Below are positions 22,897-35,847 of a stretch of DNA of 64,000 bases, one piece after another. Within the stretch, counting starts at the first letter, position 1. Each line of letters starts with the position of its first letter. The stretch is from Nicotiana tabacum (Eukaryota; Streptophyta; Magnoliopsida; Solanales; Solanaceae), in NCBI RefSeq assembly GCF_000715075.1, contig NC_134087.1, positions 129,571,518 through 129,635,517 of the forward strand. The letters run 5' to 3'. The notes below the pieces were generated by a model that worked only from the letters and a program-made list of their open reading frames with translations, was not told the origin of the DNA and searched no databases. Made by a program: the position numbers and the translations under genes.

Positions 22897-24958
22897 TCAA
22901 GAATACATAAGTGCCTCAACTACTGCTCTAGGGGCCTGTGGGACATCAGTCAGTCTCGCCAGGGGCCTATCTGCAAGATCTCCTTGGAGGCGATCCAGGT
23001 CATTCATTATTTGGAGAACAAAGGTCATCACTGCGGCAAAGAAGGTGGTCCTAGTCATGTCCTCACATTCATGGCATTTCATGACGATATAGTTGGCGAT
23101 TGCTCTAACCCTTTCCTAATGATGCCCTTCTCTTGGAGCAAACGCCCAATTTGTTGAGACCTAGCTTCTAGCACTTGGGTGTCATGATGGCTTTGACCTT
23201 GCAGCTATTGCGTATCTTCCTCTAGCTGAGACATTAATGCATAACAATGTTCCCTTTTCACCTTAAAGCTCTTTGTTTGTTTGGTCATCTCATTCTCGAG
23301 GGTAGTGAGCTTTTTCTTCAAGTTTGTAACTTCTCCCTCATATTTCCTTTTCAATTGCCTGACAAACTCTGCCCGTCCCTCTGCGTTCTTCGCCAACTGT
23401 GCATGGGCTCTCGTCAGACTACCCTCGGATTTTCTAAATCATCCACGTACTCAGATATTTTCCTCCTAAGACCATTTTTGAGTCTTTCATCCATTTGGCT
23501 CCTTTCCTGATTCTCAATAGCTATCTTCATTTTTTGGATCTGGGCTCGAAGGGCTTTGTTTTCTTGGGCCAATTTCTTCTTCTCCCCTTCATCAGCAGCA
23601 GCCTGTACACTTTTGTCAAATTTAAGATCTCTGATTTACCCCTCCAATTTGCTTATTGTGGCTCTGTAGCTTGTCTCTTTTGCCAACCAATCTCATTGCT
23701 CATATGCCCCATCAGTGAATTGTTGAACATGGGGCCTTTTGGCGGGCCGTTCGGGCTCTTGATGGACTTGAGACCTTTTACCATTCCAGGTTGTGTAACT
23801 AGGCTTCAACTCACCTTTGGACAGATCCCGCACCTGAGTCTTTGGATCCACGAACCTACACTGATGCCAAATTTGGCGCACCTTTTCTTCCGGGAATACA
23901 TATTTTGGCCCTAGTTTGATGACCTGTCGACTCAAATCTTCATCATGTGGGATAGTCTGGTACCTGCCTAGCTGGCGCAGAACCCTGTGTAGGGCATAGG
24001 GCTAAATGCTTCGGAGACCCATTAATAGAAGAAAACACATTTCGGTCAACATGTAAATGACCGGGAGCCACCCGAATGTCCAATCAATTTTGCTTGCAGT
24101 CAGAGAGATCAAATGTGTGAACCATGCCTCCGTACCTTCCAGAAACTCATGACCCTCCAACTGGTTTTCATGTTCATCAATGCATTTAAGACCGGTCATA
24201 CCACAGTTCATGTACCTTGGACGATGGCAAAGGTGTTCTTCCATCCAAAGTTGTAAAAGCATGTTGCAACTCTCAAAAGAAAATCCCCCTTCTCGGCAAA
24301 CAGTTAGAGCTCAATAAATCTCTGTTAGGATCATCGGTAAAATGGTGCCATTAGGCTTTTTAGTCATGAAGTTGGCCATTCCCACGAGCCCCAACTCTAT
24401 ATTTCCATCCTTTCTTGGGAAGATTAAGACGCCCAGGAATGCCACTATAAAAGCCAGTCCTCGCCGGGATTCCCATTTACCTTTGTTCCTTGAATGAGTT
24501 AGACCAGTATCTGGGGCCTCAAAACCGTGGGGATCCCCATAACGCCGGTACAAGAAGTAAAATGTGCAAAATCCCTCAGCCAAATTTCCATCTTGAATTT
24601 CCCAACTGATACTTAGAAGGTCCAGAAACTTATGAAGAGTCACTGCTCTAGGTGCCACCGGGTATCGATTTCTGAGATTCCCACAAAGACCAACATAGCC
24701 CGCTATTTCCTCAAGCGTAGGGGTTAGCTCAAAATCAAAAAAATGAAACACATTATGAGTCGGGTCCCAAAAATATATCAAAGCCTCAATTATATCAAAC
24801 CTCGGCTTAATCTTCAAAAGACCAATGAGACCGCCCAAAGCTTTTATCACAATATCTCTACTGACGTTCCTTAAATTATTCCACCACATATGGAGTTCTA
24901 ACGGGATTTCCTCGAGGACTCTGAAGGGTTCATATTCAATAGTGTTCATCCTGCACAT
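22897..24958 (-). pseudogene. Tat ORF1: plant-mobile-domain-like protein with coiled coil
   Basis: Extra ORF upstream of gag, an Ogre/Tat trait; its function is not established. The first 215 codons (24958-24311) resemble the plant mobile domain: IIEALIYFWDPTHNVFHFFD then FELTPTLEEIAGYVGL, and RGLAFIVAFLGVLIFP. A TGA in place of an Arg codon (CGA) at 24311 stops the frame. It resumes in the same style (LLQLWMEEHLCHRP; KLGPKYVFPEEKVRQIWHQC). From about 23620 to 23205 the protein is strongly charged with heptad leucines (LAQENKALRAQIQKMKIAIE), a long coiled coil. It ends PRAVVEALMYS at 22897. Several stops; reading of the middle is approximate. Confidence 0.7.
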
Positions 24959-26086
24959 TTATTTAGAGTGATTGGCTAAAAGACCATGATTTATTTTGAC
25001 TCAAGAGAAAATTATCAATTTTCAAAAATTCCAATTTAAAACAAAAATAAGTTTACAAATACGGCCCTTCAGCACCTCAGGAAAGAAGATTTTAGAACTG
25101 TGTTTGCTAATCGGCCAAAAATTTGAAAAAGGACCATAGGTGGCTATTCTTGTCAAAGCAGCCTTCCGGCGCCCTTTTGGGGGTATTTTGGCTATTTTAG
25201 ACAAGAATGGCATTACCTAATTTTATTTACGACGAAACAACAACACTTCATATTTTTGGGTTATTTTTGCAAAAATGGAGTTGGACCCGGTGAGGTTTGC
25301 CTACGTATCCCACATCCAGTAAGAATCAAACTTGCATAGTTTGGTCAATTTTGACACAACAGAAAAACATAAACATTTTGAAATAGCTTTTCCCTTCTTC
25401 TTTTTTCAAAAATTTCAGCATAGTTTGGGGATATTTGGACACCAAGTTTTTCACAGGCGGGTAATTTCCTCTCTCTTACCTCAATTTGGTTTTTCTCAAT
25501 TTTTTTCCCTATTCTAGAAGACGATCAACATGTAATCCGAGTCAAATAAATGTGCAAGTAGCAAGTAAAATGCATCAGGATGGTCTTTTGATTTCGGGTA
25601 CATCTGTCCTAGATGGACCCAACCCCTGTGTTGAGTCCCCAAAGTCAAATGCACGTGATGCAAACAAGCGTTCCTACTGGGGATCCGGCATGAGGCAATG
25701 TTATACTATGTTTAAAAACTTGGGTTTATTTGTTCTAGACCTGGCTTACCCAAGCAGACAGCTCGAGCCGGGGGGCAGCGTACTGGGAATACAGAAGCTT
25801 CACCGGCTTTGCAACTTGTCCGACCCTCGTTCTAAAATTGGGATATGACTCTAACAGAAGAGAAGCTACACGAAGTGCACCCTTCCCAGATGATTAAGAA
25901 GACTCAGAGAGATGAGGGTTTCGTAACAATTTATATACAATTCAACAATATCAAAGTGGTAATAAAAAGCGGCATTTAGCACATTAGGTTCAAACATATA
26001 AAAAACAGATAATAAATAAAAGTCAACTATAACAGTTATTCTAAGCTCGAATTCTGATCCATGAACCAGAAGTTCTGGGTTCTTCT
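24959..26086 (-). other. Untranslated leader of the Tat element
   Basis: Sequence between the PBS and ORF1. It contains border motif copy A (25272-25345) and no convincing gene. ORFs at 25486-25848 and 25866-26114 show no family features, and the latter overlaps PBS and LTR. Confidence 0.5.
25272..25345 (-). other. Block-border motif, copy A (leader before ORF1)
   Basis: On + it reads cccggtgaggtttgcctacg, then tatcccacatccag, then aagaatcaaacttgcatagt. It lies in the leader between the PBS and ORF1. Confidence 0.55.
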
Positions 26087-26104
26087 CCCCCAGCAGGGTC
26101 GCCA
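26087..26104 (-). other. Primer binding site of the Tat element
   Basis: On the - strand TGGCGACCCTGCTGGGG starts seven bases after the end of the 5' LTR. The leading TGG pairs with a tRNA CCA end. This TGGCGAC..GCTGGGG form is what I recall for Ogre/Tat elements, usually assigned to tRNA-Arg; the tRNA identity is not verified here. Confidence 0.7.
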
Positions 26105-26111
26105 GAGCTAT

Positions 26112-29100
26112 CACACCTCCTTTTTCCTACCACCGGAAGGGGTATAGGGGAGTTTTTCCAATTTAAGTGACAATCGAAATGGGATTATCTATTGAATTCA
26201 GAGTCTCCACTTGGGATAGTTTATTAGTATCCCAAGTCACCGGTTTAAAATCACGAATCGAGGAAAGATTGACTCTATTTTACAGTCTGCGAAACAAAGC
26301 AATCCGAGTAAGGAATTCTGTTAACCCGGGAGAAGGTGTCAGGCATTTTCGGGTTCTGTGGTTTTAGCACGGTCGCTCAACTGTTAATATTGGCCTATTT
26401 ATTTGATTTTAAAACATCTTTGAAACCTATGTGCATTTTTAATCCATTTAAACCGCTCTTAATATTTAGGGAAATGCAAGATTATTTAAAACGCATCGTA
26501 AGCCATGCAACATGAAATGCACCCACGGTTCACAACACGCTTTATCTAACCTTGTTAGAAATTAGAATCGAGTCACATGAAATGTACACCCGAATTTAGC
26601 AATTACAAATCACAACTACGTCACAGGAACCGTACCCATAGTCATGATAAATGTTTAGTTAACGCGCCTAAAGCAAACTACGAAATTTATTTTTAGTATC
26701 TAAGTTATAAAATTAATATGAGGGCCATAGGTGATTCAATTATAAATGGCACACCTCAATCAATCATAAAGAAGAGAATTATGTTCAATTAAAGAGGATT
26801 ATAAAGTCCCTCCTTAATCTAACTCAGGATTTAGTCTAAATTTACTAATTGCAAATATGCATTGAGATAAATTGATAGGCTTTTGATTACTTAAGGAAGA
26901 TCGAACCAGCTGCAGGTTAGCTGAGGATTTAACGAAAGTACATGGGCTGGGCTTGAAGTTGAACCCACCACTTAGAACGAAAGGCCAAATCCAACCAGCG
27001 ATATGATTGGGCCAATAATGAGCCCAGCAATGCACTGAACTCCACATGACGAGCCATTTGTCTAAACATAAGATGCGAAAGGAAAAAGGGTGGGGAAGAA
27101 GACCTTTGGGCCTGAAATTGTGCCCAAGACAAGAAAAAACACATCTGGACGCTTTGGGCCTCGAAATTGAGCCCAGCACTCGAACAAAGGTCTAAGACCA
27201 CACCTAAAATGATCTTGACCAGGCCATCCATTTAGGCCCACATCTTGGCCCAATTCATTAATGAAAAATGCTGGCCTATTGAATATACTTAAAAGCAAGT
27301 ACATAAATTTGAGAATTACAATTAACTATCATAACTAAATGTACCCAAATTAACTATACAAAACAGATCACTGAAAGAACAAGTTTATACAATTTAATCA
27401 TAACAACTAAATAATCTAACTACTCATTAACGAAAAGCTTCACAAAAAATGATCCATCCTTCTGCTAAGGCGGCATACTTCCATCCAAGGAGATTTTGTG
27501 TTTCAAAACAGTGCTTGAGTTTGCAAGAGTAGCTATAGAACTAATTTGCAAATCTGCATTTGACTACTATAGTAGCAGACAAATGAGACAAATAGTTAGT
27601 ACAATTATAACCCTTCATGGTTTCAACACATAAGGAAAGATTAACCAACATTGTCAAAATCTTTTCTAATACTATCTCACAGGCTTCATTAGTTAGTTTA
27701 CCATGTCAAATAACGAAACAACAAAATGAGAGCAGGTTTCAGTCTTCATATGGATCCCATTGACGATTTTAAGCATGCTGGATCTTCACATTATAGTCTG
27801 AAGTTTTTTCAAAAAAAAAAATTAAAAGCTTAAACATGTAGGAAAAAAAAGAAATCACAGATGATTACTAACCCACGTAAAAGGAATCATGCCGATTTTC
27901 AAGCAGTAAATCTAAACTAGATCTATACAAGTCCACCAAAATTCACATAAAACCCATTTACTGAACAAATTCGATATTAAGCATTCCATTTCAGAAAAGA
28001 AACCACAATACATGAAGAAGGAACTGAAAATGGTACCTTGAATGAGTAACAAAAAGGAAAACAGTAAGTGTAAGATGAAGGAAACTGGTTGAAAAACTTC
28101 AAAAGAAAAGGAACAACAGCAATAACCAACACAGCAGCAGGAACCAGTAGTGAAAATCAAACAAACAGCTTCAAAGACCAGCCAAGCTTCAGCTTAGAAG
28201 ACTAGAATTTCCATGAAAACTTTTAAAATTACAAAAGAAAATCAGAAAGACCAGCCAGTAATGCAGAAAACTGTTTTTGTGTTTTTTAGGGTATGAAATT
28301 CTGATTGTTTTTTCAGGACTTTGGTGCAGAGAATAATAATCTAAAATCTGTGAAAGAAAGGAACTACTTACAGGCCTAAAAGGCCATGTGCCAAAAGCCA
28401 AATCAGGGAAATATTCCCTCAGCCTGAAAAGGCATCTTTCCTAACCAACTAGGATAGCTGGTTGTCCCCTATTGGCTCGGCATATTTGTGTTAACCAAAT
28501 AAGGACAGCTGCCTCCCATTCTAGAAGTTTCCTAATGTAGGAATTATCTGAAAGTCCCTATTTCATTTCCCAACTTGAACCCTAAGTTTACAATTGTTCA
28601 ATTGACCCCCCTAAGAGTTTCTAACAATTACAAACCAGGGCAAACAACATCAAACAAGAATTAAAAGGAAATAAAGATCAAATGGCACAAACCCTAAAAC
28701 CTTTAACTAAACCTAGATTCTCTTAGCATGAACTGAAATCAGAAATGAGGCAAAACAGAGATATTTAAACCTAATTACTAACACAAGTCCAGAATTAATC
28801 AATAATGAGCCATTTTCTAAGAAGTAAACCCATTGAAGAAACCAACATTACTGTATCAGGGAATCACAACAACAGAAAGAAACTAGCATACTGATTTTAA
28901 CTCAAACTAACTAGACACAAGTTAAACCAATATTTAACAAACCCTAGCCGAAAAACTGACCATCTAATGACTCTGATGGAAAATGCATAAATTAACCCTA
29001 AACTACTGACTAACATCAATGATTAATCACAAAAGTTAACAAACAATTCTGAAAAATTAAAACCCTAAATCATGCAACTACGAACAGAACAACCACAACA

Positions 29101-30371
29101 AGAAATCAATGTTCAAGAAAAGAAACCAAACGAGAAATTACCTATACCAGTTGGGACTTGGAGAACCTGACCGGAGTTTGGACATGGTTAGGGCAGGTTT
29201 GAAAATGAGTCAAACCTACATGAATCAATTGCTCCTATTGAGAAGCAAATGACTCATGTAGGTATGAACCATTTGAACTTCAGTAGAGGCTTTTAGGTTT
29301 TTCTTTCTCTTTTTTTTCCAGATTTTCAATTTGAAATTACTCCAGTTTGAAAGGCATTTTGAGCAAAATAGCAGGATATTAGGGGTGAGGGGAGCGGAGA
29401 GATGACCTGGTGAGGTTTTGGGGTGGTTTGGGCAGACTAGGGTTTTGGGTATCAATCTTAAATCTAAAATTGGAGGGATTTGAGAGGGATTCGAGGAATT
29501 GGTTCTATATTTTGGAAAGAGGAGGAGGTGGGTAGTGTTTGGTGTGAATTTGGAGTGAATCGGAGCACCGGAACCGTCGTGAGGCGATTTTCGGCAGGTG
29601 GTTGACGGCGGAGGTGGCGGAGGTGGCGGAGGGTGTGAGGGCGGCTAGGGCTTCACGTCTCTGAGGTTGAGAGACATGGAATGGGGGGTCGAATGGGTAT
29701 GGCGGCATTTGGACAGTCTTATACTTAGGGGGTTAGTTCCGAACCATTGGATCACTAGGATACAACGACTGTGATCAAAGATAGTCGAAACGGGGTCGTT
29801 TTGGTTTAGACGGGGCTGGCTGGACCGGGTATGGGGCATTGGGCTGGATTTGGGGCGAGTTTGGGAAAAAATATTTGGGCTTCAGCCCCTTTGGCCTAAT
29901 AAAATCAAACCCCTTCTGAATTAACCCTTTATTTCCTTTTCTTTTTGTTTTTGTTTTTCTTTTTTTTCTTTAATTAAAAACTTAAATCAAAATCCTAAAT
30001 TAATCTAGATTGTAAAACTAACCAATTTCTTAAAATTATAAAAATTCCTTGATCCTAAATCAAAAAGAAAAATCGATAATCTAGCAATTAAAAGGTAAAA
30101 ATGTAAAATGGCCCATTTTTGTAATTTTTCTTATTTTTAATAAAATAAATAATTAACTAACTAATCCTAAAAATGTAAGAATAAAATCTAAATGCAATGC
30201 AAGGTATTTTGGCATTTTTCATGATTTTTAATGAAAATTAAACATGCACAAACATGCAAACAATTAATAAAATTCTACAAAAATCCTACAAAATGAAAAA
30301 TAATTGGAAAAAATCTATTTTCTTGAATTTTATAGGAGTAATTCATATAGGGCAAAAATTACGTGATCACA
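26112..30371 (-). repeat. 5' LTR of the Tat element
   Basis: 4260 bp, homologous to 8215-12462. On the - strand it starts TGTGATCACG at 30371 and ends GGAGGTGTG at 26112, followed by a short spacer and the PBS. The TATA-like site is mutated (28365-28372, TGTAAGTA). Many TGGGCC / GGCCCA motifs cluster at 26940-27250 (and 9040-9340 in the other LTR). Confidence 0.9.
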
Positions 30372-30614
30372 ATTGTGACACCAAATTCTGGGTAGAGTTG
30401 TATGTTGGATTATGTACTAGTATATGGTTAAACTATTAGTTTTCGTCTTCTGCATTTCTGTTTATTGTAATTATTCCGCTATTGATCACCTGTTATATTG
30501 AACTGCTAAAAAGGCTAAGTAAATGGGTTAATGAATCTATAATACTCGGCTTGCCTAGCTTTTATGAGTAGGCTCCGTCACGACTCCTGAGGGTGGGAAA
30601 TTCAGGTCGTGACA
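30372..30614 (+). mobile_element. Tekay-1 3' LTR, right segment (end of element)
   Basis: It resumes directly after the ATTGT duplication (30372-30376). It reads tgacaccaaattctgggtag and ends gggtgggaaattcaggtcgt plus gaca at 30614, matching the ends of both Tekay-2 LTRs. The next five bases (atttt) would be one target-duplication copy of Tekay-1; its partner is off-window. Confidence 0.85.
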
Positions 30615-31070
30615 ATTTTCAAGCCCCAACATCCACTAAAACCCTATATCTGTTTACAAATAACTATTACAAGCCCAAATAAATACAAATAAAATTAAGG
30701 AATTTTTTCATACATGTACAAAATTAGAAACGTTATTACCAAAAATGTCCATGTTTACATAATTATCCGACCTACCCATGTTTAGACTACAAAATATATA
30801 CATTTATTTAAAGAAGAATCCTTTATGCATTAGCCTTCCTTTTTTAGACGCGGGGAATTGGGATCACAGAGGATTCTTCGGAGAATTTACTGACGCAATC
30901 TTCACAATTTATTTAAGCTTGCTATTACATCGATTTACTCTCATCAACGTCGCACAATCAAGTTCATTACTCTGATTTTCTGTATCTCCTCTGGTTTCAA
31001 AATCAGAAACGAAGATCGGCGGAAAAAAATTGCAAACAACTATCTCCAATAGTATTGAATTCGGCGATAT

Positions 31071-33899
31071 AATGACAAATTTAGCTATTATGCTTCAGCT
31101 AAATGGTCATTGGGATAGCATTGGCAGGTACAACGATTTTAATGTTGATAGAATAGTAGTCAGCAAGGATTAAAATTACAATCAATTGAATTCTGCAATT
31201 GCAGAACATCTAATGATCAATACCTCTGAGAAAATCATCGAAATCAAATACATTGTCAATGAACATTGTCCTCCAATGGAAATTAGGAACGATATGGGAG
31301 TTCGAGTATACATGGAGACCAAAAAGGAAAACAAAAGCTTAGGAATGTATCCGCTATGTATAACAGTGTGTGATTTCGATTTGGAAAGCAGTAGCTCTAA
31401 TACGAGCACAATTGCAGGTTTGTTTTGTATTTTCAGTGGTGATGTTCTGTCAGTTTTTTGTTTTCTACAATTATTCTACACAATAACTATAATGATACAA
31501 CTAACAAATGTAGTTCAACTATTATAACTGTTGAAGTATTCAATTTTAATTATTACACAATTTTACTACAAATTAACTACAATATACTTCTGAATTGTAT
31601 ATACTTTTAATTGAGTGCGGGTTCATCTGGAACAGTGCTGTTGATGGATAGGCCAGCATCTCCGCCGATTGGGGAATGTGAAAGTAACATAATAATAGAA
31701 CATACACCAAATGTTATTGAAGTAGGCCAAGTCTACAAAGACAAGCAAACAATTGTCAATGCAATGAAGCACTATTCTGTCATGAATAAGTTCTAATTTA
31801 GGGTGAAGAGGTCTAGCGCAAGAAGGTAGGAACAGTTCTATTGTCAAATTTGTATTTGTGTTTATTTTATAGTTGTTTGGTATTCTTTTATTTATAGGTA
31901 GTGCTTTCTTTGTATATAATTGTTAACAAATTTGTAGTTTTTTTGTAAATAAATTGTTTAATATAAGATTTTTGTGCTTAAATAGCCTATTAATTTGTAG
32001 CGATATTTTTCATACCAATTTTTAACTTATTTTTTTTATGTAGTTACTGCCTGGTTTGTATTGGGGACAATTGTACATGGCAATTCAAATCAACCATCAT
32101 AAACGAATCAACATTGTTCAAGGTTTGAAAATTCAACAGCCTGCACACATGCTCTTTGATGGACAATACACACATACAACGCAAAGCAACTGTCATGGTA
32201 GTTGCCAGCATGGTGATTCCAAAATATACGGATCCTAAGACAATATACACACCAAAAAAAATACAGACTGATATGTTGTCGGATCATGGTGTGAACTTAA
32301 CATACATGCAAGCTTGGAGAGTAAAGGAAAAGGCTTTGGAATTTTTGAGAGGTCACCCTGCTGATTCCTACAGTCGCTTGCCAAGTTATTTGTATATTCT
32401 GGAGAAGACTTATCCGGGGACGGTAGTTAATTTAAAGAAGACTGAAGATGTTTTTTTCTTGTACGCATTTGTTGTGCTTAGTACATCCATCAAGGGTTGG
32501 GAGTATTGTAGGCCAGTTGTGGTAGTTGATGGAACCTTCTTGAAGTCGGCATACAAAGGAATAATGTTAACAGCCAGCACAATGGATGCAGCAGGTATTG
32601 TAGATTCTTTGTAGAAATATTGTTGTAAAGTTATTTTCAGTATCTACTTTTTATACTGTCAAATTTTATTACAGAAATTGATTTTCTTTTTGCCACCTGT
32701 GTGATAGGTAGCATATTACCACTGACATACGCTATTGTTGATTCAGAAAATGACGCAGCATGGAATTGGTTTTTTGAGCAATACAAAGATGTGTATGGTG
32801 AAAAACCTAATATGTGTATTATTTCGGACCGAAATGAGAGTATCTTGAAGGCAACATCTACTGTTTATACTGGAAGGCCACATTATGCTTGCATGTGGCT
32901 CATTTGGATAAATGTAAGGTCAAAGTTCAGGAAGGGTTATCTAAAGATAAGCAAATTGTACTTTGCAACAACACGATCATACACAATTGATGAATTTAAT
33001 GAAAGAATGTCAAAGAATGAAGAGATCGACGTGTGCGTTAAAGCATACTTATACGATATTGGCTATCACAGATGGTCTCGGGTACATGCTACGGTGAACA
33101 GAACGTGGACGATGACATAAAACATTGCAGAGTCATTGAATGCGGTAAGAAAAGATGCAAGAGAGATGCCCATAGTAGACCTATTAGAGTACATGAGGAC
33201 TCTTCTTGAAAGTTGGAATAATGAAAAGTTATTGAAAGCAAAGGGTACATTCACATACCTTGGGAAAAATACAACAAAGAGTTTGAGGACAACAAGACAT
33301 TATCGTAGAAGATGAGAGTAAGCTATATCCAGTAACATCAGATCAACGATTCCATCAAACTAAATATATAATGTTAATTGTAGATAACTTGTAGTAAAAA
33401 TGTTGTTATTTTGTACATATCGCTGACAATTAGTTGTGTGCTTGAAATGAATTTGTAGGTGAGGGCTTCAACAGACCACATCCATACAGTGCTATACGGT
33501 GCGGAGCGCTTTATTGTTTACCTTCAAAACAAAAGATGTAGTTGTGGACAGTTCCATCTTGACGAACTTCCTTGTCCACATGCTTTGGCGGCCTTGAGGC
33601 ACAGGGATGAGTCTTATGAAAACTATTATTATCCTTATTACATGAGGGAAAGTCTTTTGAAGACTTATGAAACACCAGTAGATCCGCTTCCTGACGAAAG
33701 CAAATGGAATGTACCACAACATGTAGCCGAAGAAGTTGTAAAGCCACCAACTGGGAAAAGACAGCCATGGAGACCTTAGAAATAAAGATACAAACCATTT
33801 GATGAAGTAAAAGCAAAGAAGTACAAGTTTCACGTGAAAACTGTGGGCTAGAAGGGCATAACAAAAGATCTTGTAAGAATTCACCCAAAAGGAAATAAA
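31071..33899 (+). pseudogene. mudrA-like MULE transposase, about five exons, broken
   Basis: Cut-and-paste transposase remnant. Exon 1 (about 31071-31418) encodes an N-terminal domain (HCPPMEIRNDMGVRVYMETK) and ends at an AG|GT donor. Exon 2 (about 31617-31826) has VIEVGQVYKDKQTIVNAMKH, a MuDR-type DNA-binding start. Exon 3 (32043-32596) begins after an AG at 32041-32042 and holds VVVDGTF, the first catalytic Asp (32528-32530). Exon 4 (from about 32708) holds CIISDRNESI (second Asp 32827-32829) and NIAESLN (Glu 33130-33132). Exon 5 (from about 33460) holds a SWIM zinc finger CSCGQFHLDELPCPHAL (33537-33581). So the D-D-E and SWIM residues survive. Breaks: stops near 31171 and 31795, a TAA at 33118 just before the Glu block, and a frameshift near 33264. 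The exon 2 acceptor reads gcgg where gcag is expected. Confidence 0.8.
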
Positions 33900-35834
33900 A
33901 ATTGATAAAGTAACTACAACTTTTTGATAGATTGTATTGAGGTATTCTGGAGAATTATAGTTGAGTTGTAATTCTGTTGATAAATTGAATATATCTCCTA
34001 TAATAAAATATTTTCAACTCTTAATACAATTGGTTTGTAGTTGTTTTGTTGAATTACATTTCTTGAGACAACATCCTTAGGGTGGAGTCATCACAGCAAC
34101 AGTAAAAGAATGGGAACGACATTCCCATTTTCACAAAACGCAACTGTAAAATTAGCAAGTGTTGCAGCACTCTTAGACAGACTAATCAGATGAGGAACAT
34201 CTGCAAATTCGTATCCTAAGGACATCAATATCTCCTCAGCCCACTAACTTAATACATAATGAAACATCATAAATGTAGTTAAGTTGTAAAGAAATTTTAT
34301 GCTAAAAATAATGAAGCAAAGGGTAACCACACAAAACAAAAGTAGTAGAATAAAGTACTAACAATTTTGAACCAAAAAAGAATCTCCATAGTGTTTTCGA
34401 TTTAAAGTAGTAATTTCCTAGGCAAAAATAACAAAACTAAAGGTAAAACAATTGTAGCACAAATCTGCTACAAATATGTTTCAACTGACTTGTTCTAAGT
34501 TAACAATTTATCTACAACTTTACTATAAACCCACTACACCTACATATTTTAACTACAATTTTTTTACAGAATAGGGAAACTAATTCTTCTTCTTCTTCCG
34601 GACTTCTGTTCTCTCATTTGCAGCTGGTGGACCTTTTCTGCTTGCTAATCTGCCAGTCACCTCACTCTCACTAGTTGCACCAATCTTTTGCTTTTTCCTA
34701 GCATAATCCCAAAGTAGAGCTCCATAGCGTCTACGATATTGATCAATATCAGAAAGGTCTTCCTTTAAAATCAATAGCTCTTCAATGCTGACATATTCAG
34801 CAAATGTCACAACGTATACACCACATTTACTGCAAACAGAAATTAGGGGGGAAAATTTAGCATTCAGCAGTTGAATAAAATTTGTTAAATAAATAGAAGG
34901 AAAAGTAGCTTTTTCATACAGTGATCCCTCTTTTTGCTGAGGTATCTCACCGACCAACCACTAAATGTCAAGAGGATCAGTAACACCTTTTTCAGTGTAT
35001 GTCTTTGTGTTAGTTGATGTCTGGACGCTTGTCATAGAAGTCGGTGGATGACAAGTATAGGGGGATCATTGTTGCAAATCTGTTGACAACAGATTCAACA
35101 AGGATATGATTGTATGAAGAGACCATAGAATCATAAACATATAGAACCCTTTCGGTAATGTCAAAAACAGCTAACAGCTAGTGAACTTTTTTCACAATAT
35201 TTATGGGCATAATCACAAAATCATCTTGATTTCATGCAACATTTGCAAGTAGCCTATTTATCAATATGTATTCTACTACGACATCTTGGGATTTCACAAT
35301 AGCAAGCTACTTATTGTCAGGAGCATTAATGTATTTTTCATAAATTTATTTAATTCTAGTCTTGAAAATGCAGTCAGTGGTTGTAAAACGTGTTTTGTTC
35401 ACAGGACCATACTTTTCTCTCTTTCTCAATTGTATAAAATAACATCAATGTGCTGCAAAAAAACAGAGTTCATTATTTCTTAATGTTTCAAACAAATTAA
35501 CTACACTTTTTTAAACAGAAAAACTACAATATTCTCCAATAATAGAATACTACAGCTAGTCATTTCATTATGCCAGGGTATATGTTTACCGTATTATTGA
35601 GGACTTGTCCGGGATGTGCTAAAGTTTAAAACTACTCCTTTTTATCAACTTTCTCCACTCCAAGATCATACCACGGCTTAAGCTGGTTATCTTTTATAGA
35701 ATAAGGCACCTTCCTCCTATTTAAACACATAGCAATTACAATAAATATGTAGATTCAACTGGAAATCAAAAAATTGTATGAACTCGATAATATGAAAATT
35801 TGTATAATATAACCTCTTTGACACCGTGTCGGTA

Positions 35835-35847
35835 CCAGAGTATAACA
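35835..35847. repeat. 13-bp target duplication ccagagtataaca, left copy
   Basis: Identical to 36218-36230. It flanks the (CAA)n end of the retroposon. Downstream on the - strand the Ulp1-like reading continues (TDTVSKR) from LYSG across the insertion. Confidence 0.9.

Larger units (their letters stand above)
8215..30371 (-). mobile_element. Complete Ogre/Tat-lineage Ty3-gypsy retrotransposon (22.2 kb, nested)
   Basis: Element on the - strand bounded by a perfect ATTGT duplication and 4.25-kb LTRs. Order in the direction of transcription: 5' LTR 26112-30371, PBS 26087-26104, leader, ORF1 24958-22897, gag from 22173, protease 19735-19208, linker, putative intron 18603-18427, RT-RNase H, second RNase H, integrase to about 15670, 3' UTR with several tandem repeats, PPT 12475-12463, 3' LTR 12462-8215. 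Huge size, the extra ORF before gag, dual RNase H and a repeat-rich 3' UTR are known hallmarks of the Ogre/Tat lineage. The copy is dead: stops occur throughout pol and the integrase core is partly deleted. In sampled stretches the LTRs differ by roughly 5-10% by eye. Confidence 0.9.

Noticed and set aside
34580..34957. 125-codon ORF read as continuous
   Set aside because: It reads through a GT-AG intron (34919-34830); the true exon joins GSL directly to KCGVY.
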